The translations under genes and the position numbers were made by a program. Under the pieces are notes generated by a model that saw only the letters and a program-made list of their open reading frames with translations, was not told where the DNA came from and searched no databases. This document shows, in pieces, positions 25,393 to 37,773 of a DNA stretch of 64,000 bases. How positions within the stretch are numbered: the stretch's first letter is position 1; every line of letters starts with the position of its first letter. Origin of the DNA: Zonotrichia leucophrys gambelii (lineage: Eukaryota > Chordata > Aves > Passeriformes > Passerellidae). The DNA is taken from positions 51,369,585 through 51,433,584 of the forward strand of contig NC_088170.1 of NCBI RefSeq assembly GCF_028769735.1, written 5' to 3'.

Positions 25393-26381
25393 GGCTAAGT
25401 ATTAAAAAGAACTCTGTAAGAGGGACATTTGGAGGCACTATGTTGAGTCCATAATGCAAAAAAGATTGTTGATCTCAGGGAGAAGAATGGATGAGATCCT
25501 CTCTGAAACACATTTTCAGCTTTATTCTCTTTCCTTTCCTACCTCTTATTCCTTTATAAGAACAAGTATAGTTTTAATTTTTTTCTCATCTCTCTCTGAG
25601 GGCTATAAAAGGAGTTTTGTAGTTATCCTGCAGTTTGCCATTCTGTACACTGCAGACTTCTGAAGTAAAAATAAATAATCTTCTCTCATTTTGTGTCCTT
25701 AGAATTTGCTTGCAAATGAAATTCAGCCCATAATGTTTTTTATTGTAGTGCAAGACTCCCCAGAGCCTAAGAACTAAAGATAATATATAATAATTACATA
25801 TATTTCTTACGATAGAATAATAATTATTGTATATAATGTTATATATGTGGCATCTATTGGATGATTAACTGAAAATGGCATCTTACTGGTCAATAACATT
25901 TTCTTACATGTGAACCTCCTTGGATTTGAGAACATGTATTTGATTGCTGATCATCTGAATTTGTAGATTTCTAAATTCAAATTCTTTTGGGTAGTGACTA
26001 AATCTTAAACTCAAAATAATATGCAAATAAAAATAGGCATGGGCAGAAAAGACAGCAGTAAATATGTACTACATTTCCTTAATTTTTCTGGAAAGGGTGG
26101 AAGAAATAAAGGGTTGTCTGCTTAGGCAGTGTAAACATCTATATATTTTTCGAATGTAATAACATTAAAAGTATTCTTTTATTGGGATAAAAATTTCTTT
26201 CCCTTCAGACAGGAAACAGAAAAATTTAACAGTAGAATGGGACTTAATCAGATTTTCATTAGATCAAAATAGCTAAAATGCTCTACACATCTGCCTTTAC
26301 ATCAGTCCTGTTTGTGTGAGATACAGAGAGTTTTGGTTGCTTCTGAAAAGTGGTTTAATTTATTCCAGCTACAAATTTATC

Positions 26382-26398
26382 TTTTTTTTTTTTTTTTT
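26382..26398. repeat. Poly(T) tract
   Basis: Seventeen uninterrupted T. Confidence 0.85.
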
Positions 26399-29300
26399 AA
26401 ACCAGAGCTTGGTGTGGTTTAGTCACAGCAGAATAAAATTTCCTTTCAGAGACATCTACAAAACATGGAGAAACAGTCAAAGTGTGCAGACCTGGGAGAG
26501 GCACCAGGAGGCCCAGTGTTCCACTCACAATTCCAAACCCAGGAATAGCAGGAATAAATAACAAATCTCACTTGCTCAATCTGTTCCTGAAGATTTACTA
26601 TTAAGGAAATTTCCCCTTTTCTCCCAAAACAATGTGTCCCGAAGCTACTTATCTTTTGCTTTCGGAAGTTTAGTGTAGACCTCTATTGCTTTAAATGTCT
26701 TTCTTGTCTGTTGCTCTTCTTTTTTTATTTTTTCTGCTTATACCACAAAATCACATATTTTATATTTTTAGTTAATTTTAAGATCATCTGAGATTTTTCT
26801 TTTCAAGTATAGGCAAACTGAATTACCTCTACCTTTCCTCATGGCTAATGCTATCATTATTTCTACTTTGTGTGAACTTTCTTCTTCAGTTGCACCAAAT
26901 GCTGTGAGCTACAGAAGCTGGACACTGGATGCCTTTTCTGCCCAAGCAGCAGAGGATGAATGCAGGTCTGTTACAGACAGACAGAACTGTCTGTTCCATG
27001 TCTTGGGATGGTGTCTGCCTTTCTCCAGGTTGTGTGGTGCTATTGCCTCCTGTTCAGTTCACAGCCTATCCCTTATAAGTCTTTTTGCACAAATCAATAG
27101 ACTTACTTGTCGTTCTATATCATTTATCTGTAGATTATTCCTACAACATGAAGAGAAAATTATATTTGCTCTCACCAAACAGAAGGCTTTTTATCCAAAC
27201 ATTTATTTTTTTTATAATTTAAATTTAATTATAATGCTGTTCCCTGTTATACTCACAGCTTTTACAGTTTATGTGTCCTGCAAATAAAAAAGAAACCTCT
27301 ATTTTTAGGCATTAATATAATTTTTAATAACACTAGAATATTCCAGAAAAGATCCTTCAGTGTCTCCTCATTGCTTTGTGTCTTTTCTATGTATCACTTC
27401 AAGTAGCTCATTTAGTTTGGTGGATGTGATTTAACTCCAAAGAGTTAAAAATTAAATTTAGCCTCACAAGTAGTTTAGGATCTATTCTAAGCATTGTAGG
27501 AAAATCAATGTGCTCAGATACTTAAGATTCATCCTCTTATGAGATATCTTTGATCTCTGGGAATATTCTCCCATACACAAGGCCCACTTTCTTCTTTGAC
27601 TTTTGCCCAGTAGACACACATTCTCTGTTTGTGACCAGTCTTCATTGATTTGATAGTTTCTTTCAGAAGGAGGCAAAACCTCCCTAAAGTAAAGAAAGAA
27701 AGTTTATACTAAGAAGAGAAAAAAAAAAATCTTCTCTGTTTTTTTACATCTTTTCAGCAAAACAACAGAATTACAGAGGAAGAAAAAATTAAGATCTCAA
27801 GTTATTCAGAAAGTGTATTCTCGAACAATTATTTCAGTAAATGCTTCATTATTTCCCTACTCACACAAGGATAATTTATTTAAAAACTATAAAATGCAAT
27901 AAAAGTTCAATAAATTGAAAATATGTAGGTATTACCCTAGCACATATAAATTCATTTTTAAAGCTAATTTTTTTTTTTTCTATGGGTGCCTTGGAGAACT
28001 TCATAGAGAACATCCTTAAAAACTCAATTCGGTATATTTGTTAAAAACATAAAACCAAATATTATAATTCTATATCAATTAATACAGATAATTTCAGAAA
28101 TTTTTGTATACAGCCTGTGTAATTTTGAAGAGCTTGTTACGGTTCATTACCTGTCAGTAACTGCGTCAATTTCCAGAACAAATAATCAAATATTTCCTGT
28201 CATCAGCTTTTTGAATTGCAATAGTATTTTTGTTTCCAATATCAAAGGGCTAATTTTAAATTATCACTTTTTATTCAAGCTTAAGTTACCTTTTTAAAAT
28301 AACTTCACTCACCAGACACCAGCAGAAAAGAAACAATTACTTTAGGTCTATAGGTGTTTTCCTTAAGAAGAATGCACAAAAATAATTTTATTCACATTTA
28401 TTTCCTCAGTTCTCTAATTCAGATTTTGACTGAATATTTGGAGCTGTTATATAATAATATGCTAGCATAAATACAGCTTCTCAGATTCATTAAATGATTT
28501 TTAAAGTGGTTTATATTATGTATTGATTTCCTAATCTGCTTAAATTTATTGGAGAGCTGAAGACAATGAGAAATTGTGTAATGAAAAACATTATAATTTA
28601 ATCTGCACATACTGTAATTTTTTAATTGTAAAGGAATTATTGTCTTGGATTCTCTAATTTATGTCAAAGACTAATATTCCACAAATTTTAAGGCTTTCCA
28701 TTTATTTGATGATACTTTTGAAAAATCTTTGCTACTTAATTCGCTACTTTGCAAAATAATGTTCTTGATGAGCAATTTCAAGAAACCTTGTCGTAATATA
28801 ACCTGAATTATCACACTTTATTAATCAAGCCTGCTGTCCAAGATTATCCCATAAATTTCTTAAAGCAAGTTAGGAGTTGGCAGACATGTGAATATGTTAG
28901 TTAATATATAGAAAGCATTAGCAGTATACATGATGACACTATTCAATTTATTTATGTATTCCAAATTCTGTTATTTTCTGGTATTTGCATGGAATAAATT
29001 TATCTTATTTTATATGCTACTGTAGATCTCTTGCTTATGTGCTCTTTTTTGCTGGTATAAAATAATATATGTAATCACTTGATAAGACTTCTACATGTAC
29101 TCCTGAGGGTACTTGAATGATATACTAAAAAACAGACAAGTACTCTGTGGAAAAAAAAAACTTTTTATGCTTTAAGTATATGGAAATGTGCAGATACAAG
29201 CTTATGAGACTTTCTGCATTTCAACAAAATTCTATGATGAAACATCAAAATCTTTTTATTCCTTTTCTTTTCAGACTGAATTATGGAACATTAAATCTCA

Positions 29301-30219
29301 AAGCTATTGTGCTTAAAACCCTGATAAGATATCAATGTTCTCATTCAAAATTCAGGGAAAGAATACCAGCTTCTTGGAAGAGAAAACACTTTATCCACAC
29401 AAACCACAAAAAGTACTATTTCAAAGCAGAAAGTAGAAACACACACAGAAAAAAATAAAAATTTTCTTCTACAGAATAGCTTTTGGGAAGAAAGAAGAAA
29501 AATTGTTCTGTGGCACTGAACACCACAAAGAGACGCAAGGAAGGAATGGTCTTGGTCAGTAAAACTCGGTGAGAACTTTCAGGAGAGTCTTTCACTAGTT
29601 AGGGAGCAGCCATCATGTAGCACACACAGATGGGTAAACTTTAGTCTGGATTGTGTGGGTAGCTGCTTATAATCAGCTCACAAAACAAACACAATAGGGA
29701 AAACAGTGAGTCAAATAAATTTAAGATTTGAGATGTAAGAATTCTAAAGCAAAAAGTCATGAAAATAACAGGAAAAAATTTTAGTACATGATTACAAATA
29801 TTTAATATATTTCTTAACTTAGTTGCAGCTGATTCATTCCTGTGACCCATTGACATGGAAGGCAACTTTTTTTTGAGAATGAAGCCAGGAAAAAAACTCC
29901 AAATGGGACTTTTTTGCATGGTAAGGAAGGGGGATGTTTTCTGATCTGCTGAGTGTCTGAGGATTGCAACAAAAAAGAATTGAAATCATGAGCCATGTCT
30001 TTTTGCACATCACAAAATTTTAATTCAGGATCAATTGTTTTCTGAAAGGTTAGCAGGATATAAAGCATGGGACTTGGTGACAAAAAGAGAGTATAACTAC
30101 ATGGTTATCCATGAAGAAAGGAGTAGAGGAATAAATATACATTCAAAAATATTTTAGAAAATTTGGGTAGAGACTTTTAATGGAGGAGATAGAAAAACAT
30201 TCATCCCTTTTGTCTGTGA

Positions 30220-30437
30220 TTCCAGCAGTTATTAGTTGAAAACAATTAATTAAATTAACTAAAGTTCCCTGAATCAAGTCTGGTTTCCCCATTGCAGAAC
30301 TTGGTGAGTGTTTTCCTTTTCTTCATCTGAGCTCATGAGGTTTTTCATCTTATTTTCTCCCCCTGTTCTGCTGAGGGAGGGAGTGAGAGAAAGGCTCAGT
30401 GGGCATCTGGCAGCCAGCCAAGGTCGTCCCACCACCC
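30220..30437 (+). mobile_element. ERVL-type LTR, 3' part
   Basis: The sequence from AACTTGGTGAGTG (30299) through TCTGCTGAGGGAGGGAGTGA (30367 onward) to GGGCATCTGGCAGCCAGCCA and GTCGTCCCACCAC (ending about 30436) has the form of the 3' end of a common avian ERVL-class LTR, read on the plus strand. The upstream half of such an LTR is not recognisable, so the copy is 5'-truncated or too diverged, and no target-site duplication could be assigned. The two overlapping opposite-strand open frames here are repeat-derived. Confidence 0.65.
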
Positions 30438-33400
30438 TTGTATTGAGCATTACTCCAAAGACACAACTGCTTTATTTTTACATTAAGGTCAGAAGCCAAA
30501 TGAAGTTGGAAATTGTTTTTCTCAGCAAGGTATGGCTTATCGGACACTGCCAGTTTCAGTGGTGATCACTGCTATATCACCAGGACAATGAAGTATGTTT
30601 GATATTAAAATAGCAACATAAGTACTCATGTTTTGTAAGGGAAATTGCCATCCAAAAACTCAATTTCAATTGTGTAGAAGGGAAAAAAAATTGTATTGTC
30701 TGTCAACCATAAGGCATCATATTTCCATGCAATTTCCTGCTGATTGAACAGGCTTTCCCCCCCAATTTACAGTTCTGAAGAAATGTGTGAATTGTGAAGT
30801 AGATGTTATTTTTGGAATTTTCCATTAAAAAGAACCTAAGAGGAAAAATTTGCACTTATATGGCATATTTAGCAAAACAGTTAAAAGTTATATATAATAT
30901 TTAACAAGGATAATATATTTTCCAAGTCTAGGGGGGAAAAAAATCCAAAATTAGTCAACTTTTCTTTATTTTCCTTTAACATGATACCACCTTGAACAGA
31001 AATGGAGATTTTTTTTCCTTGAATTGGCAGTTAGTCAGACATAACAATATTTATACATATAAAACCCTTTTTTTGAATGTGTGTGTTTCAATCACTTAGC
31101 ATATATAAAAGCATAACTGAGCAGCAAAACTAGATGGAGATTTTAATAATTTCAAGCTTTGCATTGCAGATGAATGACTACTTCTGTTAAAGTTACCTTG
31201 TGGCCATTTTACTAAAACAAAAAAAAAATCTTTGAAGTGATTTAAGGACTGAATCTCTCCTAACTAGTAATATTTGCAGCACTAGGTGTACTTCAGGCCG
31301 AGAATAAATGTTAAGATATCCAGTTTAACTTATACCTTTTGTATTACTAAATCTCAGAGAAGATAAGCTATACTCAAGTTTGAAAGAGAGGTCATGAATG
31401 GAGAGTTCTGAGGACAACCAGTAATCAACACATATTTTCACTGATCTAGATCCTCAATTGGTAAAAATCAATATTATTCCTGTGAAGAAAATGGGCTCAA
31501 TATTGATTTACCTCTTTCGTGAAAATAAGCTCAGCACTTGGCTCAGCTTCCTGTGTGAAAGAGAACTTTGCTTGGCACAATGGAGAAGAAAATAAGAACT
31601 GAAAAGTGTCCAAGAACTAAAAAGAATTGTCCAAGAACAGATGTTTCAATAATGTCTTTTCTATATGTTTTTAAAGTTGGAAAGATTAAAGCATATTTAT
31701 TAAGGAAACAGTGCTATTCCAAGTTTTCATGGTGTAATTCCACACAGCATCACTTTTATTTGCAAATTATATTAAGTTTTTGCAAAGATTCTTTAAAAAT
31801 ATGCATATTAATTAAATAAAGTTAGGAAAACTTTGTTAATATATTTTGGAAAGGAAATTAGAATTTTCTGACATTTTCCATTGAAAATCAATGCTTCTGT
31901 ACAGAACAGTCTGTCTTAATAAGGCATGTGAGAGAAAGAAGCATATTCAGAATCAGTGCATAGATTGTTTACTGATAAGGAGAATGTAGCAACTAATGTC
32001 CAGATCTGAAAACAATCTCCCCTTTGGAGCTCTTCTACCTATCTGCAACAGGAAAACAGGAGACATATGCTGACACAGTGAGCATCTCAGAAAATTCTGG
32101 TCTGATGCCATCTAAAATAAAAATGGCAGAGCTTCCCATTGGCTGCAGCATATACGTGGTAAACTTCAAAGACATAAAGGCAACAACAAATCTTTTCATC
32201 AGTCAGGAAAGACAAAGGATTTTTCCCAGATTTTCCAACAAGATATGTTCCAAGTTTGTTCTACATGTAGATGTTTGCAAAGAGGGAGATGTCATTAGTA
32301 ACCAGCAGTAGGGTAATTAGTGCCTCAGATAAGGGACAAAAGTCCCAAATTATGTGAAATTAAAGAAAACCAAGGTTTTAGACACTTTCAAAGTTTTTAA
32401 TATGGTTCCCATCTTTCTCTCATTTTGGCTAAATCAAAATATTTGCCCAATAAATTTTCCAATGTTTCGCTCAAACCCTATAATGATATTTCAAAAAATC
32501 CTAATTGCAGTGCAAACATATTGTCATTGTTTCTGCATTGTGGGTGATGATTATGAGCAAAGTCAAGTCTAATATGTCTCAGGATTAGAGGCAGCTGTGT
32601 TTAGGGAGATGAAATTTAGGAGATCATATTTCAGTTTTCTTCCTATCAAGGGAAAAAAGGAATTAACTTTTGGAGCTAATGTTTTTACATGAATGGGTAA
32701 ATTGATTGTGTGACAGTCACATCTTATGGTTTTATAGGTAGTCTTTATGAGAGGGGATTATTTAAAATGAATTACTGCATTCAATTTGCTCTCCTTGGTT
32801 GATGAAAGAGGTTTTCATTTTAATTCATCCTACGGTCATAATTGAAGGCATGTTCAAACTAGTATTGGATTTTAAGAACATTTTAAGTTTATACAGAAAG
32901 AGAATATGAGAAAAAAGACAGATATATATATATTTTTTTTATTATTTTATTTTATGTTAGCGTTGGGGTTTCTGAAAAAGGGACTTGCCTTTCCCAAATA
33001 AGTTTTCTTCAAAAAGTTAAAAGTTTCTAAAATACTTGGTACTTGATGAATTGACATTTTCAGACAAAAAAACATTTTGTCCAGTTCTACTTAGTGAGCT
33101 GCTTCATTAAACAGATTTCCTGCCTTGAGTTGCAGTACGCTCTGTGAAATTCCTTATGTTCCACTTTTTTTAGTCAGTGGAGGGTGGAATATCAATTACG
33201 ATTATAATTTATTGTTATATCATCTTCAAAGACACTCTATCCTTTCTTGTGAGCTGTTACAATTTGGTTCCTCCAAGGCACAAAATACCAAACTAGACTT
33301 TTTTGTCAGAAGTTAGAAAATGGTTTAACATGAAGAATCAAGTGAGTAAGCCTATTCACAAGACCACTCAGTCAGAACCTCTTCACATCTGATAAGAAAT

Positions 33401-33610
33401 CTTTCCAAAGGAAAAAAGGGATCTGTATAAAGCCTTGAAAAATGACAAGAGTGAGGCTGTTGACAGTGTTTACACTTATTGTTATCAATAGTTTTTTGCT
33501 GGAGATATTTCCACTCTCACCAGTCTGCCATGGAAGACAGTTTATGCCTTCTATGATGCTTTATTTACAATGGTGACTTATGACACTCTTGCCCAGAAGC
33601 TCTACAAACA
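30438..33610. other. Unique A+T-rich noncoding sequence
   Basis: No gene recognised. The frame 32024-32311 (95 codons, plus, TTG start) has a more protein-like composition than most here, but it has no recognised domain and no convincing splice sites. Confidence 0.5.
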
Positions 33611-33703
33611 CAACACAGAATTTTTTAACCTGGAAAAGGGCTCTGGAGGCCATCTGGCCCAAAATGTGGGTAAAATCAGGGCCAGCTTCAAACTAGATTC
33701 AAC
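33611..33703 (-). mobile_element. Short CR1 LINE 3' end fragment
   Basis: The plus strand reads CACAGAATTTTTTAACCTGG, then GGCTCTGGAGGCCATCTGGC and AATCAGGGCCAGCTTCAAAC. This is the reverse complement of a CR1 3' untranslated region, so the fragment runs on the minus strand. Only about 90 bases remain. Confidence 0.68.
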
Positions 33704-35555
33704 AGAAAAATACAAAAGTCAATAATGGGAGTTATTTTTTCGAAGATCTCAATGCGAAACTGTCTTGGTATACAACTTCATTTTTATCAGAACAACTATT
33801 CGAAGTTCAAGTGTAAGCCTGAAGACATAAATGTATAACACATCTAATCAGAATATTCCTCATTGCTCTCAGAGTTTAATTACCAGTTATGAGTTCATTG
33901 CCTTTTATGAAATTGTTGCTAGACATGACACAATTACTTGAGGAACTATCAGGGGAAGACCTGCTGGGGTACAGTGATGATTCACCAAGTCCAGCCTCTA
34001 GGGCAGACCACAAGCCAGACTGAGAGAGCAAAAGCAGGGTCATCTGTTGCTTCAATAATTTCATAAAGATGTTTGATACAGCATGGTAGAATGATCACTA
34101 TCTAGAAACAGTCTTGCTAAAAACCATGTATGGACAATGACATAGAACACTGTTGGTCAACAGCAACCCGAAGATTGATTCAAGTTGATAAGCTGTGTGG
34201 CCTATTCCACTTTGTATCTGCTATCAGCAGATAGAACTGAGCCTGAGCAATAAAGCTGTGATAACTGTAAGCTTTATTTCACAAGTCAAGAGCAAATAAT
34301 TATAGTAGCAATCTTAAAACAATAGATGCTATAAGAAACAAAATATCAAGTTCTTACTCTTAGAACCCCACAAAATAAGATGCATGTTCTAGAAAAAATG
34401 TGGTGATATGATGAAGCAGGTCATATGAAACTGAATTCTCCCATACATAATAACATAACATAGTATTAGAGAGAAACTCAGATTTGTTTCTGTGATTCTG
34501 ATTCTGTGTTTCTGATTTTCAGATCCGGAGACAAAGGAATGAAAAAACCCCAACCTACATAATTCAAATAATGTTTTAGGAGTAGTGCTTCTACTGTGAT
34601 TTCTTTGAGGTAAATTTTGGTATATGTTCATAAATATGACTAAACAATGTTTTTTTCCCTCAGTGTCTGGAAACATTTGGAAAATTCTGAAGCCAGAATA
34701 GAACAAGTCCATGAAAACTTTTGCTAAAATATCTGCTTCCTTTTGGTGTTCATAATCTGTTGATTAAATTTGATAACCTCTTCCTATTTTGGAAAATATG
34801 GCAAGTTTATAATCCCTATATGCTCTCTTCATTTCTTTTACAACCTACTGTGATGGATTTGAAGGCCAGAACTCAGAACTTTTCATCTATTGTTGTATCA
34901 GGTGCTATAAAAACTTTGATCAAAAATAGCTGACTCTATTCTAACTGCAGAGAAAAAAAAATGCTATGATCAAAATAATGAATATATTTAGACTCAGATG
35001 CATGGGTAATTTTAAAATGAAAATATTTTGTGCCTCAGAAAACAGGTAGGGAAGAGGCAGGAGGGAGGCAGTGCTCTAAAAAATCACTCAACAATTTTTT
35101 AAAGAATTCATGCAGCAGTTTCAAAATGCATATGCTTTTTAGCCTAATTAAGCATATGCTTTAGCAATTATTGATTTGATGTGCTCACTTGAGGGCTCAG
35201 AGTGCAGAAAGAATTTTGTGACACTGGGAAATACTTTGCTATGCAATTCTAAGAAAACTCTGGAGGCAGCAGAGTAGAGTTTATCTTACTAATGTTGTTT
35301 ATAAAAGCAGATTCTTTTCTGTCAGACTTCCCAAGGGAAAGAGTCAGATCTAGACATGTGAGACTGTCTGTGTATAGACAGATGGAAAGAATGGTATATA
35401 ACACCTAACCCATTCCCTAATCTCTCTATAAATTATCACATACTCAGTTATACTCAGTGAGAATTGAATAAATTGACCTACAATCAAATAACTTTAATCA
35501 AGTACCAGCTATTTTTGCATCTAATTTAAGATTCAGTTCCCTTTTGAATTGTCCT
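33704..35555. other. Unique A+T-rich noncoding sequence
   Basis: No gene recognised. A TGATTCTG-like patch at 34485-34512 recalls a CR1 tail, but no CR1 body adjoins it. An ATTAAA on the minus strand at 35493-35498 may serve the candidate exon just above. Confidence 0.5.
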
Positions 35556-35794
35556 TTAGGTGTGTAAAAAAAAGATAGTTTTGGCCTTCCCAGGATCCTT
35601 TGGTTTTTGATATTTCTGACTTGATGAGAAATCTTCTTTATCATCTCTAAAGAAAATCTGCAGAGGAACAGATGTTTCAACCATCGTTCTGTGGAGGGTG
35701 TATTGAAGAGGTGTCATTTTCTTCATGGACTCCTGAACAGAACCATTTTTTAATGTCTCATCCACCCTTTGAAATGAAGGTTTGGGTTTTTTTC
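35556..35794 (-). CDS. Candidate terminal coding exon, unknown protein
   Basis: On the minus strand a pyrimidine-rich 3' splice-site-like sequence (CTATTTTTTTAG, AG at 35796-35795) leads into an open stretch of 78 codons ending at TAA (35558-35556). The exon would start in mid-codon with GA. The peptide is basic and polar, with a proline/lysine-rich start (KKPKPSFQRVDETL), a middle of MVETSVPLQIFFRDDKEDF, and a lysine-rich C-terminus. Its composition is more protein-like than that of the A+T-driven frames elsewhere. An ATTAAA lies about 60 bases after the stop. No internal donor site is evident, so it would be a last exon. I do not recognise the protein and found no matching upstream exon in the window. 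A fossil exon or chance frame is the main alternative. Confidence 0.25.
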
Positions 35795-37386
35795 CTAAAA
35801 AAATAGATTATTGCTACAGTTTGACATACACAAATAATTTAAGAAGACTGCATATTGCATACACCCAGAAAGCCCAGTTCATTACTTTATGAAAGCATTT
35901 GAAAATATTTCATTTTTCACTGGTTAAGTTTCCTTTGTTTTCCATTACATAAGGTTCCAATAACAGTATTGATCTTGAAGATGATCTTTTTGTTCAATTT
36001 AATTTTAAATGTGACAGTACTAAGAACAGAAGGTTTTCTTAGATCCAGAAATAGCATGTTTACTTCATTTGTGTAATTTATATGCTAATAACGTGCAATC
36101 TTGGATTCCTTGGGATATTGCTTTACTACTTATAAATTTTTTCCTCTGATACCGTCTGGCACAGCAATTTCATGTCAGCCATTATCTGTGGAAACAGATT
36201 AAAGCATCCCTGAAGCTTTTTTTCTTTATTTGAAGGGAATTTTCAATCCTCTAAAAGCGTTCAGAGGAGGGAAAGGAACGGAAAGCAATATATTTTCTAT
36301 TTCAGGCATTCTCTGGCTCTTGATTATGGACACAATATAAAAAATAGTACAGCATCCATCAGTATTGTTGACAAAAATTTACTGATCTCAATGAACATAG
36401 ATTTTGGAGGCAATGAGTAGACAGTAACCTCACTATCTACTGTCATCAGTGTGTCAGAAAGTGTTTTTGGCAGAAAGGTAATAGAGGAGGTTAAAATTAA
36501 TAGCCAGAAGGGATAGGCATTTTTAATAACACCCTAAAAGTGCTATGTTCTGATAAGCAGTGGCTTAAATGGTGTAAACAGTATTTGTGTTTGTAATACA
36601 AACACTGAAAAATAAATTTTCTTTTAGTGAATATCAACATTTTTCATATTTCTTCTCTAGTTTCAGAATATCTGAATGTAGAGGCCCAAAAGTAAATTGC
36701 TTCAAGGAAAACTGGGGAGGTAAATTGGCATTTTTGAATAATGGGTAGTCTCCTTCAGGATTCTTTAAGAATACAGACCTCCCAGACAATATGCAGACTC
36801 TGGAGTTGAGGCATCAGATTTCAAAAAGCAATTAAAAAAATAAATGTTATGCAAGGACATAAAGATGTTAGGGTCACCAAAGATATCTTTAAAAGAAGCA
36901 GCTGAGGGAAGCGGGAAAGCTGGGAAAAAAAATTAAAGAGAGAATGAGAGGCTTAGAAAGGGAGAGGTCTGACTGGTAGTAGGTGAAAGATAATTTGGAG
37001 GCTGTTTAAGGGAGCATTAGCTTTTCTGGGTGAATGTGAGAAAAACCCATGCATCTGAATCTTACATCAAGACAGTTCTTAGACAAAAGGAAGAACAAAT
37101 GTATCATTAAACTCCAGCAGTGAATTGGTTTCTTGTCTTTTTCCTTACTTGATAAAGTGAGTGAACAGGGATTCACTTGTGTTAGATGAAATAGAGGTTG
37201 ATTAATCAGAATATATGTGTTTTGTCTAGGAAGGGGAATAATATTACGATTTCAAGAACCAACCTCAGAAAGAAATGGATATGCTTTGGATCTCTGCCTG
37301 CCCAAAATAACATGCAGTAGTATTTTGAGATTATCATCCTTAAGACAAAGTGTCTCAGAATGATCTTAAAATGGTTATTTTGGCCA
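35795..37386. other. Unique A+T-rich noncoding sequence
   Basis: Nothing recognisable apart from a small dyad at about 36577-36595 (GTGTTTGTAATACAAACAC). Confidence 0.55.
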
Positions 37387-37392
37387 GAAAGG
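37387..37392. repeat. Target-site duplication, left copy (GAAAGG)
   Basis: GAAAGG directly abuts the left end of the LTR and is repeated at 37768-37773 beside the right end. Six bases is the size made by ERVK-class (betaretrovirus-like) integrases. Confidence 0.8.
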
Positions 37393-37767
37393 TGTGATGG
37401 TGGTCACAAGGTGAAGAGAGAGGCGAGAATGTTGACCTCTTGTTCAGAAGGATTGATTTATTATTTTATGATATATATACTACATTATAACTATACTAAA
37501 AGGAATAGAAGAAAAAGTTCTCAGAGGGCTAGCAAAGCTAAGAATAGAAAAGAATGAATAACAAAGATCTGTCTCTCGGCAGAGAGTGAGACCCAACTCT
37601 GCTGTGAGTGATCAGTAAATCCAAACATTCACAGGAGACCAATCACGGATTCACCTGTTGCATTCCACAGCAGCAGATAACCATTGCTTACATTTTTTGC
37701 TGAAACTTCTCAGCTTCAGCAGGAAAAAATCCTAGGAAAGGATTTTAATGAAAAGATGTCTGCAAAA
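37393..37767 (-). mobile_element. ERVK-type solo LTR
   Basis: A 375-bp LTR flanked by the 6-bp duplication GAAAGG. It lies on the minus strand: in that direction the AATAAA polyadenylation signal (plus-strand TTTATT, 37457-37462) falls near the 3' end, preceded by a TATATAT-rich stretch, and the element finishes with GTGACCACCATCACA. Upstream are motifs typical of a widespread passerine ERVK LTR (plus strand: GACCAATCACGGATTCACCT, 37638-37657, and TTGCATTCCACAGCAGCAGA). The minus-strand 5' terminus reads TTTTGCAGACATC, where an LTR normally starts TGT, so that end has mutated. With one LTR, no internal genes and matching duplications, this is a solo LTR left by recombination between the two LTRs of a provirus. 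The 65-codon frame here is not a gene. Confidence 0.85.
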
Positions 37768-37773
37768 GAAAGG
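37768..37773. repeat. Target-site duplication, right copy (GAAAGG)
   Basis: Second copy of the 6-bp integration duplication. Identity to the left copy means neither has mutated since insertion. Confidence 0.8.

Larger units (their letters stand above)
16801..30219. other. Long unique A+T-rich noncoding stretch
   Basis: About 13 kb with no recognised gene or well-preserved repeat. It contains T-tracts at 23363-23379 and 26382-26398, a hairpin at 24174-24198 and a palindrome at 25369-25392. The longest open frame is 26841-27287 (148 codons, plus). Inside it a 76-base stretch (26890-26965) has a good acceptor-like CTTTCTTCTTCAG before it and a weak GTCTGT donor after it. The predicted peptide resembles nothing I know and turns into hydrophobic low-complexity sequence. 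A possible very degraded CR1 3' end begins at 21183 (ATCATAGAACAATACAG) but is too diverged to call. Confidence 0.5.

Noticed and set aside
29147..29458. 103-codon plus-strand frame
   Set aside because: Lysine/asparagine/phenylalanine-heavy composition typical of chance frames in A+T-rich DNA; no splice or homology support.
34485..34512. TGATTCTG-like patch, possible CR1 tail
   Set aside because: Only about 28 bases resemble the octamer tail and no CR1 body is adjacent on either side; chance or simple repeat is as likely.
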